Source: Amphibacillus jilinensis Y1 (GTDB lineage Bacteria > Bacillota > Bacilli > Bacillales > Amphibacillaceae). From it: a DNA stretch of 64,000 bases. The notes under the pieces were generated by a model, which saw only the letters and a list, made by a program, of their open reading frames with translations, was not told the DNA's origin and did no database searches. Each line of letters starts with the position of its first letter. Positions within the stretch are counted from its first letter, which is position 1. The DNA is taken from assembly GCF_000306965.1 (NCBI RefSeq), contig NZ_JH976438.1, positions 36,402 to 100,401 of the forward strand, read 5' to 3'. Shown piece after piece: positions 41,810-50,861 of this stretch. The position numbers were made by a program, and so were the translations under genes.

Positions 41810-42759
41810 TATTATTACGGCTCAAAATTATGCTGATTGTCGGTGGGATAGGTTTCTTAGCGTTTCTAGGATTGCTTGCTTTTGTGGCTATTTTCATTTC
41901 AGATGAAGCGGATTTTGATTCTTCTATGGATATTGGTTCACCAGGTGATTTGCGGAATGTATCTCTATCCGAAGATGTGTTGGCTCATCAAGCAATGGTG
42001 GAAAAATACGCAAGTGAATATGGAATCAGCGACTATGTACCGATCTTACTTGCGATTATTGCCGTTGAAAGTGGCGGTACTGCCGAAGATGTCATGCAAA
42101 GCAGTGAATCGTTAGGATTACCGCCTAACACCTTAGATACGGAAGCCTCTATTAAGCAAGGAACGAAATATCTTGCGGACTTATTGCAGTCAGCAGAAAC
42201 AAAAGGTGTTGATGATTCAACCGTACTCCAATCTTATAACTATGGCGGTGCTTTTATTGATTATGTAGCAGGACAAGGAAGCTCTTACTCTTTTAAACTA
42301 GCTGAAAGCTTTGCGAAAGAGCGGTCAGGAGGAAAGAAAGTCACCTATTCTAATCCCATTGCAGTCGAGAAAAACGGAGGTTGGAGATTTAGCTATGGCA
42401 ATATGTTTTATGTGGATTTGTTGCAGCCTTACCTTCGTACAACGCCATCCTTTGATGATGATACTTTTCAATTAGTGATGGAAGAAGCTTTAAAATATGA
42501 GGGTTTTCCTTATGTTTTTGGTGGGGCTCATCCTGATACCTCCTTTGATTGCAGCGGACTTATGCAATGGATTTTCCGTGAAGCAGGAATTAATTTACCT
42601 CGTACCGCTCAAGAACAGTATGAAGCTACAGAACACATCCCTCTATCGGAAGCAAAGCCAGGAGATTTAGTATTTTTCCATTCGACTTACAACACCGCCA
42701 ATCACATTACGCACAATGGACTCTATCTTGGAGATAATCAAATGTTCCATGCGGGAGAT
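41806..42759 (+). CDS. Cell-wall hydrolase of conjugation (Tn916 Orf14-like), exon 1
   Basis: This is a two-domain peptidoglycan hydrolase that opens the wall for the mating channel. After one membrane helix (IVGGIGFLAFLGLLAFVAIF), a lysozyme-like domain has the catalytic Glu in AIIAVESGGTAEDVMQ. An NlpC/P60 endopeptidase domain follows, with the cysteine in TSFDCSGLMQW and the histidine in HITHNGLYLG. The gene is split after MFHAGD by a group II intron; the last 24 codons are at 45370-45444. Correct protein needs RNA splicing; the unspliced frame would end at 42825. Confidence 0.93.
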
Positions 42760-43448
42760 GTGCGTCCAGATAGGACGGAAGTAGAAGTAGACGAAAGGAG
42801 GACAGAAAAAGGTACTACCCTGTAAGATAACACAGGAATCCACCTGACTAACCGAAAGGCGAAAGCTGAACGGAACAATAGCATATCAGGAAAGCGGAAA
42901 GTCACCTAAAGGTAATCGGGTGAGACGCAACCGCAAGGATAAGTGAATATGAGGATAAAACTGTATTTGTTGAATGTGAGTTCCCAGCCCTCGTTGCGTG
43001 TGGGCATAGGAAATTTACCTGAAACCTATGGTGCAACGGAATTAGAAAGGTGAGCCTTCTAATACGTTATCAGTACTGCCAGAAAGGGTTGCCTTCTGGC
43101 AGGTTATCAAACAAACTGCACGGCACGCCGGAGAACCGGTGTTAACGGAATGAAAGCATATCCGACAATTCACACTAACCTACTACTTTCGTAAACTGGA
43201 GATTGCCTAAACCAGAATGCCCTATGGGCTATGCGTAATGCTTTTCTTTTAAGTGATAAATCACAAGGCTCTGCTAAGTGAGATGACGCTCGAATATCTG
43301 GCATGGCAACGGAGCTTCCATAGTAGTCCGAGAACCCTGAACAGACAGGGAAAGCCGTAAAAACGGATACGGGAAAGCCGTTCACATGGCGAAGGGAAGC
43401 AGTCTAAGCGAGTTGAAATCAAAAATTGATTAGGGAGGAAAACCTCAA

Positions 43449-45242
43449 ATGAAACCAACAATGGAGATTTTGACCAAATTACAAGAAAACTCAAAGAAAC
43501 ACCATGATGAAGTCTTCACTAGACTTTTTCGCTATATGCTCCGTCCCGATATATACTTTGTAGCTTATCAACACCTATATGCTAATAGAGGTGCTGGAAC
43601 GAAAGGTATAAATGAAGAAACAGCGGACGGTTTCAGCGAGAAATATGTGGAGCAAATTATCGAAGCCTTGAGAACAGAAACGTATCGTCCTAAACCAGTT
43701 CGACGCACCTATATCAAGAAATCCAATGGAAAAATGCGTCCACTAGGTCTACCGACCTTTACAGACAAGCTGGTGCAAGAAGTTATACGTATGATTCTGG
43801 AATCGGTTTATGAGCCGATATTCTCAAACAATTCACACGGATTTCGCTCAGGAAGAAGCTGTCATACAGCTTTGACACAAATCAAAAACCAATTCATTGG
43901 TGCTCGTTGGTTTGTGGAGGGCGATATTAAAGGCTGTTTTAATAACATCGACCACACAATATTAACAAAGATAATCGGAAAGAAAATCAAAGACGCCAGA
44001 TTCATCAAGTTGGTACACCTATTCTTGAAATCAGGCTATATGGAGAACTGGAAGTACTACGGTACTTACAGCGGTTGCCCGCAGGGCGGAATCATATCTC
44101 CAATTCTTGCGAACATCTATCTAAATGAACTGGATAATTTTATGGAGAAGATAAAGCAGGACTTTGATAATAGAACTCCGTATCAATTAACCGCGGAATA
44201 CAAGAAAGTCATGAATAAGCGTTCGAGTCTTTCTCAAAAAATCAAACGTTGTGAAGCTGGTGCTAGACGTGACGGATTTATTGAAGAATACAATAATCTG
44301 TCGCAACAAATATATAAAATCCCAGCGAAACTATGCAACGATAAAAAGCTCATGTATGTCCGCTATGCAGATGACTTTCTCATTGCCGTCAATGGAAACA
44401 AGCAGGATTGTGAATGGATAAAAGCGAAACTCACAGAGTTTATCCATAATGATTTAAATATGGAATTAAGTCAGGAAAAAACGCTAATCACTCACAGCAG
44501 TATTTGTGCGAGGTTCTTAGGTTATGATGTGCGGATTCGCCGTAGCCAACAGATCAAAGCGTGGAAGAAAACCAAACAGCGAACTATGAACAACAGTGTG
44601 GAATTGTTAATCCCTTTGGAGGACAAAATTCAATCGTTTCTCTTCTCTCGTGGAATTGTCAGACAGAGAAAAGACAACGGAAAGATGGAGCCTTTTCGTA
44701 GGAATTCGCTTTTACGCCAAACAGATTTGGAAATCGTATCAACCTATGACGCAGAATTGCGGGGAATTTGCAATTACTATTCCCTCGCAGTGAACTACTC
44801 CAAGTTGAATTATTTCAGCTATCTCATGGAATACAGTTGCCTGAAAACCCTTGCGACTAAACATCGGACGAAAATCTCAAAGATTATTAGCAAATGTCGC
44901 ATGGCAAATAAGCGATGGGGAATTCCATATCAAACGAAATCTGGAATGAAACGTAAACGTCTAACAAAAATCTATGAAATTGATAGGAAAAAGTGCGAGG
45001 ACATTTTCCCCCGTGCGATTACGATTTACGCCAAAGGAAAAACGACCTTTGACGACCGATTGAAAGCTAAGGTCTGTGAAGTTTGCGGTAGAACAGATAG
45101 CGAGCGATACGAAATTCATCATGTGAACAAGGTGAAAAATCTAAAGGGAAAAGAACCTTGGGAGCAAATCATGATAGCAAAAAGGCGTAAAACAATGGTG
45201 GTTTGTCATGAATGCCACCAGAAAATACATCATGGATTCTAA
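43449..45242 (+). CDS. ltrA: Group II intron reverse transcriptase/maturase
   Basis: The multifunctional intron protein (597 residues) has reverse transcriptase motifs (IKKSNGKMRPLGLPT, HGFRSGRSCHTAL, EGDIKGCFNNIDH, GCPQGGIISPILANIYLNELD, MYVRYADDFLIA with the YADD active site), a maturase X domain and a C-terminal HNH endonuclease (CEVCGRTDSERYEIHHVN ... CHECHQKIHHG). All active-site residues are present, so splicing and retrohoming should be possible. GGGAGGAAAA precedes the ATG. Confidence 0.96.
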   Translation: MKPTMEILTKLQENSKKHHDEVFTRLFRYMLRPDIYFVAYQHLYANRGAGTKGINEETADGFSEKYVEQIIEALRTETYRPKPVRRTYIKKSNGKMRPLGLPTFTDKLVQEVIRMILESVYEPIFSNNSHGFRSGRSCHTALTQIKNQFIGARWFVEGDIKGCFNNIDHTILTKIIGKKIKDARFIKLVHLFLKSGYMENWKYYGTYSGCPQGGIISPILANIYLNELDNFMEKIKQDFDNRTPYQLTAEYKKVMNKRSSLSQKIKRCEAGARRDGFIEEYNNLSQQIYKIPAKLCNDKKLMYVRYADDFLIAVNGNKQDCEWIKAKLTEFIHNDLNMELSQEKTLITHSSICARFLGYDVRIRRSQQIKAWKKTKQRTMNNSVELLIPLEDKIQSFLFSRGIVRQRKDNGKMEPFRRNSLLRQTDLEIVSTYDAELRGICNYYSLAVNYSKLNYFSYLMEYSCLKTLATKHRTKISKIISKCRMANKRWGIPYQTKSGMKRKRLTKIYEIDRKKCEDIFPRAITIYAKGKTTFDDRLKAKVCEVCGRTDSERYEIHHVNKVKNLKGKEPWEQIMIAKRRKTMVVCHECHQKIHHGF

Positions 45243-45273
45243 AAATTTAATTTTGTAATGGAGCAAAGATGGC

Positions 45274-45307
45274 GAGCCGTGTGCATTGAGAGGTGCAAGC
45301 ACGGTTC
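45274..45307 (+). ncRNA. Group II intron domain V
   Basis: A 34-base hairpin, GAGCCGTGTGCATTGAGAGG then TGCAAGCACGGTTC, has the AGC catalytic triad at the base, a GNRA-like loop and the two-base bulge typical of domain V. It lies 62 bases before the 3' splice site, with room for domain VI. Confidence 0.85.
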
Positions 45308-45369
45308 TAGGGAGAGGTCTGCGTAAACCTGCCGTAGAAATACGGTAAGGCGACGCTTTCCTACTCTAC

Positions 45370-45444
45370 CCGATTGGTTATGCGGATTTAACTTCTTCTT
45401 ACTGGCAAGCCCATCTCGTAGGTGCTGGACGTATCAAAAACTAA
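45370..45444 (+). CDS. Orf14-like hydrolase, exon 2
   Basis: These 25 codons, including the stop, encode PIGYADLTSSYWQAHLVGAG then RIKN. This is the normal C-terminus of Tn916 Orf14 and continues exon 1 (41806-42759) in frame after removal of the intron. The spliced protein would have 342 residues. Confidence 0.9.
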   Translation, partial: PIGYADLTSSYWQAHLVGAGRIKN

Positions 45445-45461
45445 GGAAAGGTTGGGATAGC

Positions 45462-46373
45462 ATGAAATTACCTTTTAGTAAAAAAGAAAAACAGGTACAG
45501 CCAAAGAAAGAAAAAAAGGCCAAAGTAAGAACCATTGGCAAGCGTAAAAAGTTGGTTCTCTTTTTATGGTTTCTCTTGATCAGCAGTCTTGCTTTTGGAA
45601 TCTATAAAAACTTTACCGCGATTGATCAGCATACGATCCATGAAAGAGAAATTATAGAAAGCCGTATTCAAGATACAACTGCCATTGAAAGTTTTACAAG
45701 AAACTTTGTAACAGACTACTATTCTTGGGAAAATGAAACCGAATCATTAGATGAAAGAACCGAAAAATTGAAAGATTATTTAACCGAAGAATTGCAAGCT
45801 TTAAATAGTGATATGATTCGAGAGGATATTCCAACTAGCTCCAATGTACAAAATATAAATATTTGGTCAATAACGGAAGAAAAAGAAAATATTTTTTCAG
45901 TGGTTTATTCCGTACGGCAAAAAATCACCGAAGAAAAAGACAGTTCCTTAACAAGCTCTACCTATCGGGTTGTACTCTATCAAGATGAACAAGGAAATCT
46001 AGTGATTATCCAAAATCCAACACTATGGAATCAACCAGAAAAATCTTACTTCACACCAAAACAAGTGGATAGTAACGGAACGGTGGAATCGGAAACAGCA
46101 GAGGAAGTCACTATATTTCTTGAAACTTTCTTTGCTTTTTATCCTACTGCGACAGAACAAGAACTTGCTTATTATGTGAAAAACAATGCTTTACCAGTTA
46201 TTGAGAAGGACTACACCTTTTCTGAACTTGTTAATCCAGTCTTTCAAGAAATAGATAATCAAATTAAAGTATGGGTTACTGTGAGATATTTAGATGAGAC
46301 TACTAAAGCTACACAGTTTTCACAGTATGAACTCCTACTCGAAAAAGATACTAACTGGATGATTGTAAAGTAA
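45462..46373 (+). CDS. Conjugation protein TcpC family (Tn916 Orf13-like)
   Basis: A bitopic membrane protein of 303 residues: a basic lysine-rich inside part (first 35 residues), one helix (KLVLFLWFLLISSLAFGIY), then two NTF2-like domains outside, as in TcpC of pCW3 and ConG. It is thought to join VirB8-like at the core of the mating channel. AAAGGTTGGGAT lies before ATG 45462. It is the last gene of the Tn916-type transfer module. Confidence 0.9.
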   Translation: MKLPFSKKEKQVQPKKEKKAKVRTIGKRKKLVLFLWFLLISSLAFGIYKNFTAIDQHTIHEREIIESRIQDTTAIESFTRNFVTDYYSWENETESLDERTEKLKDYLTEELQALNSDMIREDIPTSSNVQNINIWSITEEKENIFSVVYSVRQKITEEKDSSLTSSTYRVVLYQDEQGNLVIIQNPTLWNQPEKSYFTPKQVDSNGTVESETAEEVTIFLETFFAFYPTATEQELAYYVKNNALPVIEKDYTFSELVNPVFQEIDNQIKVWVTVRYLDETTKATQFSQYELLLEKDTNWMIVK

Positions 46374-46483
46374 TTTATTTAGCATGTATTCTAATGCGCT
46401 AGAATACATGCTATCACTTATTTCAATTAATACTAGATTGTATCATCAAAAGAACTATCTTTCGTTAAAAGGATTACTTGCTT

Positions 46484-46825
46484 TTACTCTTTTTTCTTTA
46501 AGTGCTCGGCCTCTATTTCTGCACTTAGCTTAGGATAATTTTTCTTGAACGATTTTGTAATCTTCGTGATTTTACTAAATGCATAATTTTCAATTTCACT
46601 ATAAGGAATCCAAATTTCTCTCTTTTGAATTTTTTCATACAAAGAGGAAATCACTTTATCGCGGTGAGTAGCAGGAAGTTTTCTTGTGGTACGTTTTTCC
46701 TTCATTTTACTGTGGTAAAGTGTATTAAGTTCTATTGCAATCCATTCTTTTTGACTCTGTTTCAGTTGTGAGAAACGTTTGTTGGATTGGAGGAGCTTTC
46801 CATTAACTTTTATATGATTTTTCAT
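46484..46825 (-). CDS. Small basic protein on the minus strand
   Basis: A lysine- and arginine-rich protein of 113 residues (start ATG 46825, GGAAGG upstream; a longer form from 46840 is possible). No membrane segment. It has a helical look (QSQKEWIAIELNTLYHSKMKEK) and could bind nucleic acid; I do not recognise a family. It runs against the rest of the ICE, in the gap between the transfer module and the cargo, where Tn916 has tet(M) further on. Confidence 0.55.
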   Translation of the reverse strand: MKNHIKVNGKLLQSNKRFSQLKQSQKEWIAIELNTLYHSKMKEKRTTRKLPATHRDKVISSLYEKIQKREIWIPYSEIENYAFSKITKITKSFKKNYPKLSAEIEAEHLKKKE

Positions 46826-47031
46826 CCCCTTACCTTCCATCCTTTATAAGTTTACCTATTAATATCTTTCTGTTTTTTAAGTATAATTTATAATCTTTAT
46901 TATACCAAAATGAGTGAATTTCATAAATTGGTCTTATAAGAAAGTTGTTCAAACTATACTAATTGAGATCATATATTTATCGACTGTTCGCTTATATTTT
47001 GCTGTTTAGTATTTAAAAGCCTTTTGTATGC

Positions 47032-47060
47032 TGACTTTCTAATGAAACACGCGATATAAT
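47032..47060 (+). promoter_or_regulatory. Candidate promoter of the cargo operon
   Basis: TGACTT (47032-47037) and TATAAT (47055-47060) are 17 bases apart, about 55 bases upstream of the gene at 47117. The -10 is perfect, the -35 weak. Confidence 0.45.
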
Positions 47061-47116
47061 GAATCAAACTTTAAGTGTACGCGTGAGAAAGGACATCATA
47101 TACGAGGAGGGATTAC

Positions 47117-47347
47117 ATGATTATGGATAACAAAAAAGAACAACTATTAACGCATGAATTGAACCGTAAATTGTACTTTGCAGAAATACAAGAAAAACTA
47201 GTTAAAGTTACCTATAGTTTGAAGGCAGACAGTGTTTATACAATAGACCATGCTATTCCTGAATTGATTAAAATTATTGATCTACTTGAATTGGAACAAC
47301 GAGCTATAATGCTTGAAATTAAAGGAATAGCCGAATTATCTGATTAA
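47117..47347 (+). CDS. Small helical protein of unknown function
   Basis: A 76-residue protein, probably two or three helices (ELNRKLYFAEIQEKLVKVTYSL; ELIKIIDLLELEQRAIMLEI). AGGAGGGATT precedes the ATG, a very good ribosome site. A promoter-like sequence lies 55 bases upstream. Family not recognised. It comes before the sigma-factor gene and might be a regulator of it. Confidence 0.6.
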   Translation: MIMDNKKEQLLTHELNRKLYFAEIQEKLVKVTYSLKADSVYTIDHAIPELIKIIDLLELEQRAIMLEIKGIAELSD

Positions 47348-47548
47348 ACATGGATCTATGTCAAGGAATTCATCATTTTTAAGTACTTTATTTCTTTACA
47401 TAGATCAAGGTAAAGTTTGTATTATTTAGGAGGAAATTAAATTAGACTTTTTTATGGTGAAAAAATTTAAAAATAAAAAGTAAAAAAGTGCAACGATTGC
47501 ATGTTGAATTTCGAATATAAGGGTAACGAAAGCGAAAGGAGCGGAAAA

Positions 47549-48085
47549 GTGTTAACTGATAAGCGTTTAATCCGTTACATATTAAAAAAAGGATCGAATC
47601 AAGCTGCGGATGAATTGATTCGGCGTTATTATGATGACCTGTATTATTATCTTTATCGTCAAGTGGGTAATGGAAATGACGCTCTTGATTTAACACAGGA
47701 AGTGTTTATCTCTGCTCTAAAAGGATTGAGTTCTTATGATGATAGCAAATCTTCATTTCGAACATGGCTTTTTCGTATTGGAACCTATAAAGTCATTGAC
47801 GCACGTCGTAAGGTGAAGATGACTTGGTTAGAATTGAAAGAAGCGGAGTGGGTAGAAGAAAAGGATTTTGATCTTAATTTGTGTCAGAAGGAGCTATTAG
47901 AGGCGATTAATAACTATATTGCAAATTTTCATCCGGAAATTCAGGAAGTCTTTCATTTACGAGTCTATGGAGAGTTATCATTTCCAGAGATTGCTTCATT
48001 ACTTACTCAAAAAGAGGAGCGAATCAAAGCTCAATACTATCGGCTGATTAAGAAAATTAGAGAGGAGTTTCGTGACTATGAATAG
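47549..48085 (+). CDS. ECF-type RNA polymerase sigma factor
   Basis: A short sigma-70 family protein of 178 residues. Region 2 is LIRRYYDDLYYYLYRQVGNGNDALDLTQEVFISALKGL with FRTWLFRIGTYKVIDARRK; region 4 follows (FHPEIQEVFHLRVYGELSFPEIASLL). GTG 47549 is chosen because AAAGGAG stands eight bases upstream; an earlier ATG at 47501 has no ribosome site. It overlaps the following membrane-protein gene by eight bases. Likely it drives its own operon (the ABC genes that follow) in response to an envelope signal, with the next protein as possible anti-sigma factor. Confidence 0.88.
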   Translation: MLTDKRLIRYILKKGSNQAADELIRRYYDDLYYYLYRQVGNGNDALDLTQEVFISALKGLSSYDDSKSSFRTWLFRIGTYKVIDARRKVKMTWLELKEAEWVEEKDFDLNLCQKELLEAINNYIANFHPEIQEVFHLRVYGELSFPEIASLLTQKEERIKAQYYRLIKKIREEFRDYE

Positions 48086-48854
48086 AGTCAGAAAGAATAG
48101 CCCATTGACACATGATGAAAAAGAAAATAGCATTGCTTTTATTTTAAAAGAAGCTGATATTAAACCAGTAACATTCAGAGTATTTCTTCGTTCTTATATT
48201 CAAGAGGTTGGCTTCCGTTATCTTTTTTGGGGGATAGGCGATATTTTATTTATTGTTGGTCTTTTGATGGTAGGAACAGGGATTATGTATTTTTCTGATT
48301 TTCATTATTCACTTGAGAATGATTATAGTAACAAAGTTTATTTTACTGTTTTTATGGCATCCCCTCTTTGTTATGCGCTCTTGTATTTTCTTGGCATTTG
48401 GAAAGAAAAGCTGTTAGGAACCTTTGAACTAAAAATGACTCTGCGCGTTTCTTTAAAGGAGCTACTCATTTTACGAATGATGGCGTTTAGTGGGATTTCA
48501 TTGCTTGTTTCTGCAGGGACTAATATCTTTATTTGGCAATTACTTGGTCAGGAACTTTCGTTAATGAGATTGTTCATTCTGTCGTTTACTTCCTTGTTCT
48601 TATTTGCAAATATTCAAATCCTTTTAGAATATAAAATACCGATTCATTACAGCTATTGGGTCACGCCAATGATATGGGGTGCTGTTGGAGTTCTTTTAAT
48701 TTGGCAACAAGAAAAGATTGCTCAGCTTCTGTTCTATCTGCCACTTTCGGTTGTCTCAGGGATAGTTATTAGTTTACTTCTTTTATTTATGTATTTATTG
48801 CGGCACAACTATTTTATGCAAAAGGAAGGAACGATTACTTATGCTAATGCTTAA
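48078..48854 (+). CDS. Membrane protein, possible anti-sigma factor
   Basis: A 258-residue protein with a soluble N-terminal part of about 50 residues and six membrane helices (ILFIVGLLMVGTGIMYF, FMASPLCYALLYFLGIW and so on). ATG 48078 is at a good distance from GAGGAG; GTG 48072 is possible. Translation is coupled both to the sigma-factor gene before and to the ABC ATPase gene after (14-base overlap). By position it may hold the sigma factor or be part of the transporter. Neither is proven. Confidence 0.65.
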   Translation: MNRVRKNSPLTHDEKENSIAFILKEADIKPVTFRVFLRSYIQEVGFRYLFWGIGDILFIVGLLMVGTGIMYFSDFHYSLENDYSNKVYFTVFMASPLCYALLYFLGIWKEKLLGTFELKMTLRVSLKELLILRMMAFSGISLLVSAGTNIFIWQLLGQELSLMRLFILSFTSLFLFANIQILLEYKIPIHYSYWVTPMIWGAVGVLLIWQQEKIAQLLFYLPLSVVSGIVISLLLLFMYLLRHNYFMQKEGTITYANA

Positions 48855-49716
48855 CAACGTTAGTAAGAAATTTCAATCCACTCCCGTTTTGGAAGACATT
48901 TCTTTAACTTTTGAAAATGGAGTTTACGGATTATTGTCTCCAAATGGTGCTGGTAAAACGACATTATTAAAATTGATTACCACCCTTTTATTTCCTACTT
49001 CTGGTGAAATATTGTGGAATGGACAAGCAATCAAGGAGTTGGGAGCAGATTATCGTGGTATATTGGGTTATTTGCCTCAAAGTTTTGGTTATTATGGCAA
49101 CTATTCACCTACAAGGTTTTTAAAATATATTGCAGCATTACAAAAGATGAATAAGAGAGAAGCGGAAAAAAAGATTGATGAGCTTTTAGAACTTGTTGCA
49201 CTTTCTGAGGTGAAAAACAAGAAAATGAAACGTTTTTCAGGAGGGATGATTCAACGGGTAGGAATTGCTCAAGCAATGTTAAATAATCCGAAGTTATTGA
49301 TTTTGGATGAACCGACAACAGGCCTAGATCCCAAAGAACGCGTTCGTTTTCGAAATCTAATTCATCGTCTTGCTCAAGACAGGATTGTCATTTTATCCAC
49401 TCACATTGTTTCAGATGTGGAAACTATTGCTAAACAAATCATTATGATAAAAAATCATCGACTTTACTGTTGTGAAACACCTTCTCAAATTATGCGGTCA
49501 GTACAAGGTAAAATTTTTGAAGTTCCTGCTGACTATGTATTAACTTCAGAACAACTGTTATTAAGTGAGAGACAAAGCGATGAAGGACATTTGCTAAGAA
49601 TTGCTAGCTCAGTAGTTCCAAAGAAAGGGATAGAAGTAAGCGCGAATTTAGAAGACGCGTTTCTGTATATTTATCGAGATGGGGTGGCTGCAGTTGCTGC
49701 GAATCATTCCCTTTGA
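48841..49716 (+). CDS. ABC transporter ATP-binding protein (cargo operon)
   Basis: A 291-residue ABC-2 type ATPase. Walker A is SPNGAGKTTLLKL, with Q-loop GYLPQSFGYYG, signature FSGGMIQRVGI, Walker B LLILDEPTTGLDP and switch histidine LSTHIVSD. About 60 extra residues follow at the C-terminus. It sits between the possible anti-sigma gene and two permease genes and overlaps both neighbours, so all are in one operon. Such ECF-linked transporters often give protection from antimicrobial peptides; that is inference. Confidence 0.92.
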   Translation: MLMLNNVSKKFQSTPVLEDISLTFENGVYGLLSPNGAGKTTLLKLITTLLFPTSGEILWNGQAIKELGADYRGILGYLPQSFGYYGNYSPTRFLKYIAALQKMNKREAEKKIDELLELVALSEVKNKKMKRFSGGMIQRVGIAQAMLNNPKLLILDEPTTGLDPKERVRFRNLIHRLAQDRIVILSTHIVSDVETIAKQIIMIKNHRLYCCETPSQIMRSVQGKIFEVPADYVLTSEQLLLSERQSDEGHLLRIASSVVPKKGIEVSANLEDAFLYIYRDGVAAVAANHSL

Positions 49717-50860
49717 AATTCGTAAGCTATTGGAACAGCCCATAATTCTTTTGTTTTTTATTGCCAGTTTATTGTTAAACACTATTTTTATTGTTACAGC
49801 AGGGGTGGACCAATCTTATGTAAATTATATTCAGGAAACAAAAGCAAAAACAGGAACTTTGATTAACTCTAATTTCCATGAAACTCTTTCTGATCAACCT
49901 GCTAGTAAGAAACAACAACGTTTACTAACTGAAACTGCTGAACGGGAGAATATTTTTCAAGGTTATTCAACGGAAGCATTGGGTCAAGAGATGATTGATT
50001 TTTTTCAAATACATGGTTCAGTTGCTGAAAAAATGAAAAAAAAGTATGAAAAATTAACTCCTGTTGTCCATGAATTAGCGGAAGAACAGGTTGCATTGGA
50101 AGTCGGAGCAGCGGAAGAAACAATGAATATTTTCACCTTTATAAAAGATCATTTATTTCATGTGATTTTAGGAGAAAGTTTAATTTTTGCTTTATTGCTG
50201 GGCTTGTATGGAAGTACTTCTGAGAAATTAACAAAAACGGATGTTTTAATGGTGAGTTCAAAAGCAGGACGTAAAACACAAGTGAGTAAATATGCAGCGA
50301 GCTTCATTCTCACACTTCTATTTTATGGAATGATGATTATGTTGACCTTTATAATTTTTAATCATATGCATCCTATTGGGAGCTTGTGGCAAACAAGTAT
50401 GTCCACAGCATTTCACCCAAATTTTTATTCCTCTAATTTACTGGAAACTCACTCATTGGAAATTCCCTTTATCATCTGGCAGCCAATGACATTGTTAAAT
50501 TACATGGTTCTGTCGATTGGATTAGGTGGATTATTAATCATATTCTGTCATGGATTTAATTTTCTTGTAGGCATATGGACAGAGCATTTCTTTCGAGGAT
50601 TTATTATATTTGTTGTGCTGTATGTTGTCTTTTTAGGAATTGAACACATCATTAATCAATTTGGTTGGTGGAATATACATGATTTATTGATGTGGCACCC
50701 TGTTTCATTGTGGAACAAACAAGGCTATTGGTTTACAGAAATGGGGCCTTATGCAACCATTCCATGGCAAGAATCCTTTGCAATGGTCGTTAATCTATTT
50801 CTCTTAGGTATTGGGGTTCTTTTAACAAGCAAATTTTATGTAACTAAGGAGGTGAAATAA
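49679..50860 (+). CDS. ABC transporter permease 1 (cargo operon)
   Basis: A 393-residue permease with an N-terminal helix (IILLFFIASLLLNTIFIVTA), an outside domain of about 130 residues, and five or six helices near the C-terminus. The general plan (one helix, large outside loop, then helices) is that of ABC-2 subunits. The start at ATG 49679 overlaps the ATPase gene by 38 bases; no clear ribosome site is seen, and a slightly later start (TTG 49694) is possible. The second permease follows after one base. Confidence 0.8.
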   Translation: MGWLQLLRIIPFEIRKLLEQPIILLFFIASLLLNTIFIVTAGVDQSYVNYIQETKAKTGTLINSNFHETLSDQPASKKQQRLLTETAERENIFQGYSTEALGQEMIDFFQIHGSVAEKMKKKYEKLTPVVHELAEEQVALEVGAAEETMNIFTFIKDHLFHVILGESLIFALLLGLYGSTSEKLTKTDVLMVSSKAGRKTQVSKYAASFILTLLFYGMMIMLTFIIFNHMHPIGSLWQTSMSTAFHPNFYSSNLLETHSLEIPFIIWQPMTLLNYMVLSIGLGGLLIIFCHGFNFLVGIWTEHFFRGFIIFVVLYVVFLGIEHIINQFGWWNIHDLLMWHPVSLWNKQGYWFTEMGPYATIPWQESFAMVVNLFLLGIGVLLTSKFYVTKEVK

Positions 50861-50861
50861 C

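Larger units (their letters stand above)
42760..45369 (+). mobile_element. Group II intron in orf14
   Basis: The intron starts with GTGCG, the usual 5' end, and ends in TCTAC (AY end). Joining the flanks restores the Orf14 frame exactly (HAGD-PIGYAD). A structured 5' part of about 690 bases is followed by the reverse transcriptase gene in domain IV and then domain V. Length is about 2.6 kb. Tn5397 of C. difficile carries a group II intron in the same gene, and the encoded protein here is of the same type. Confidence 0.93.
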
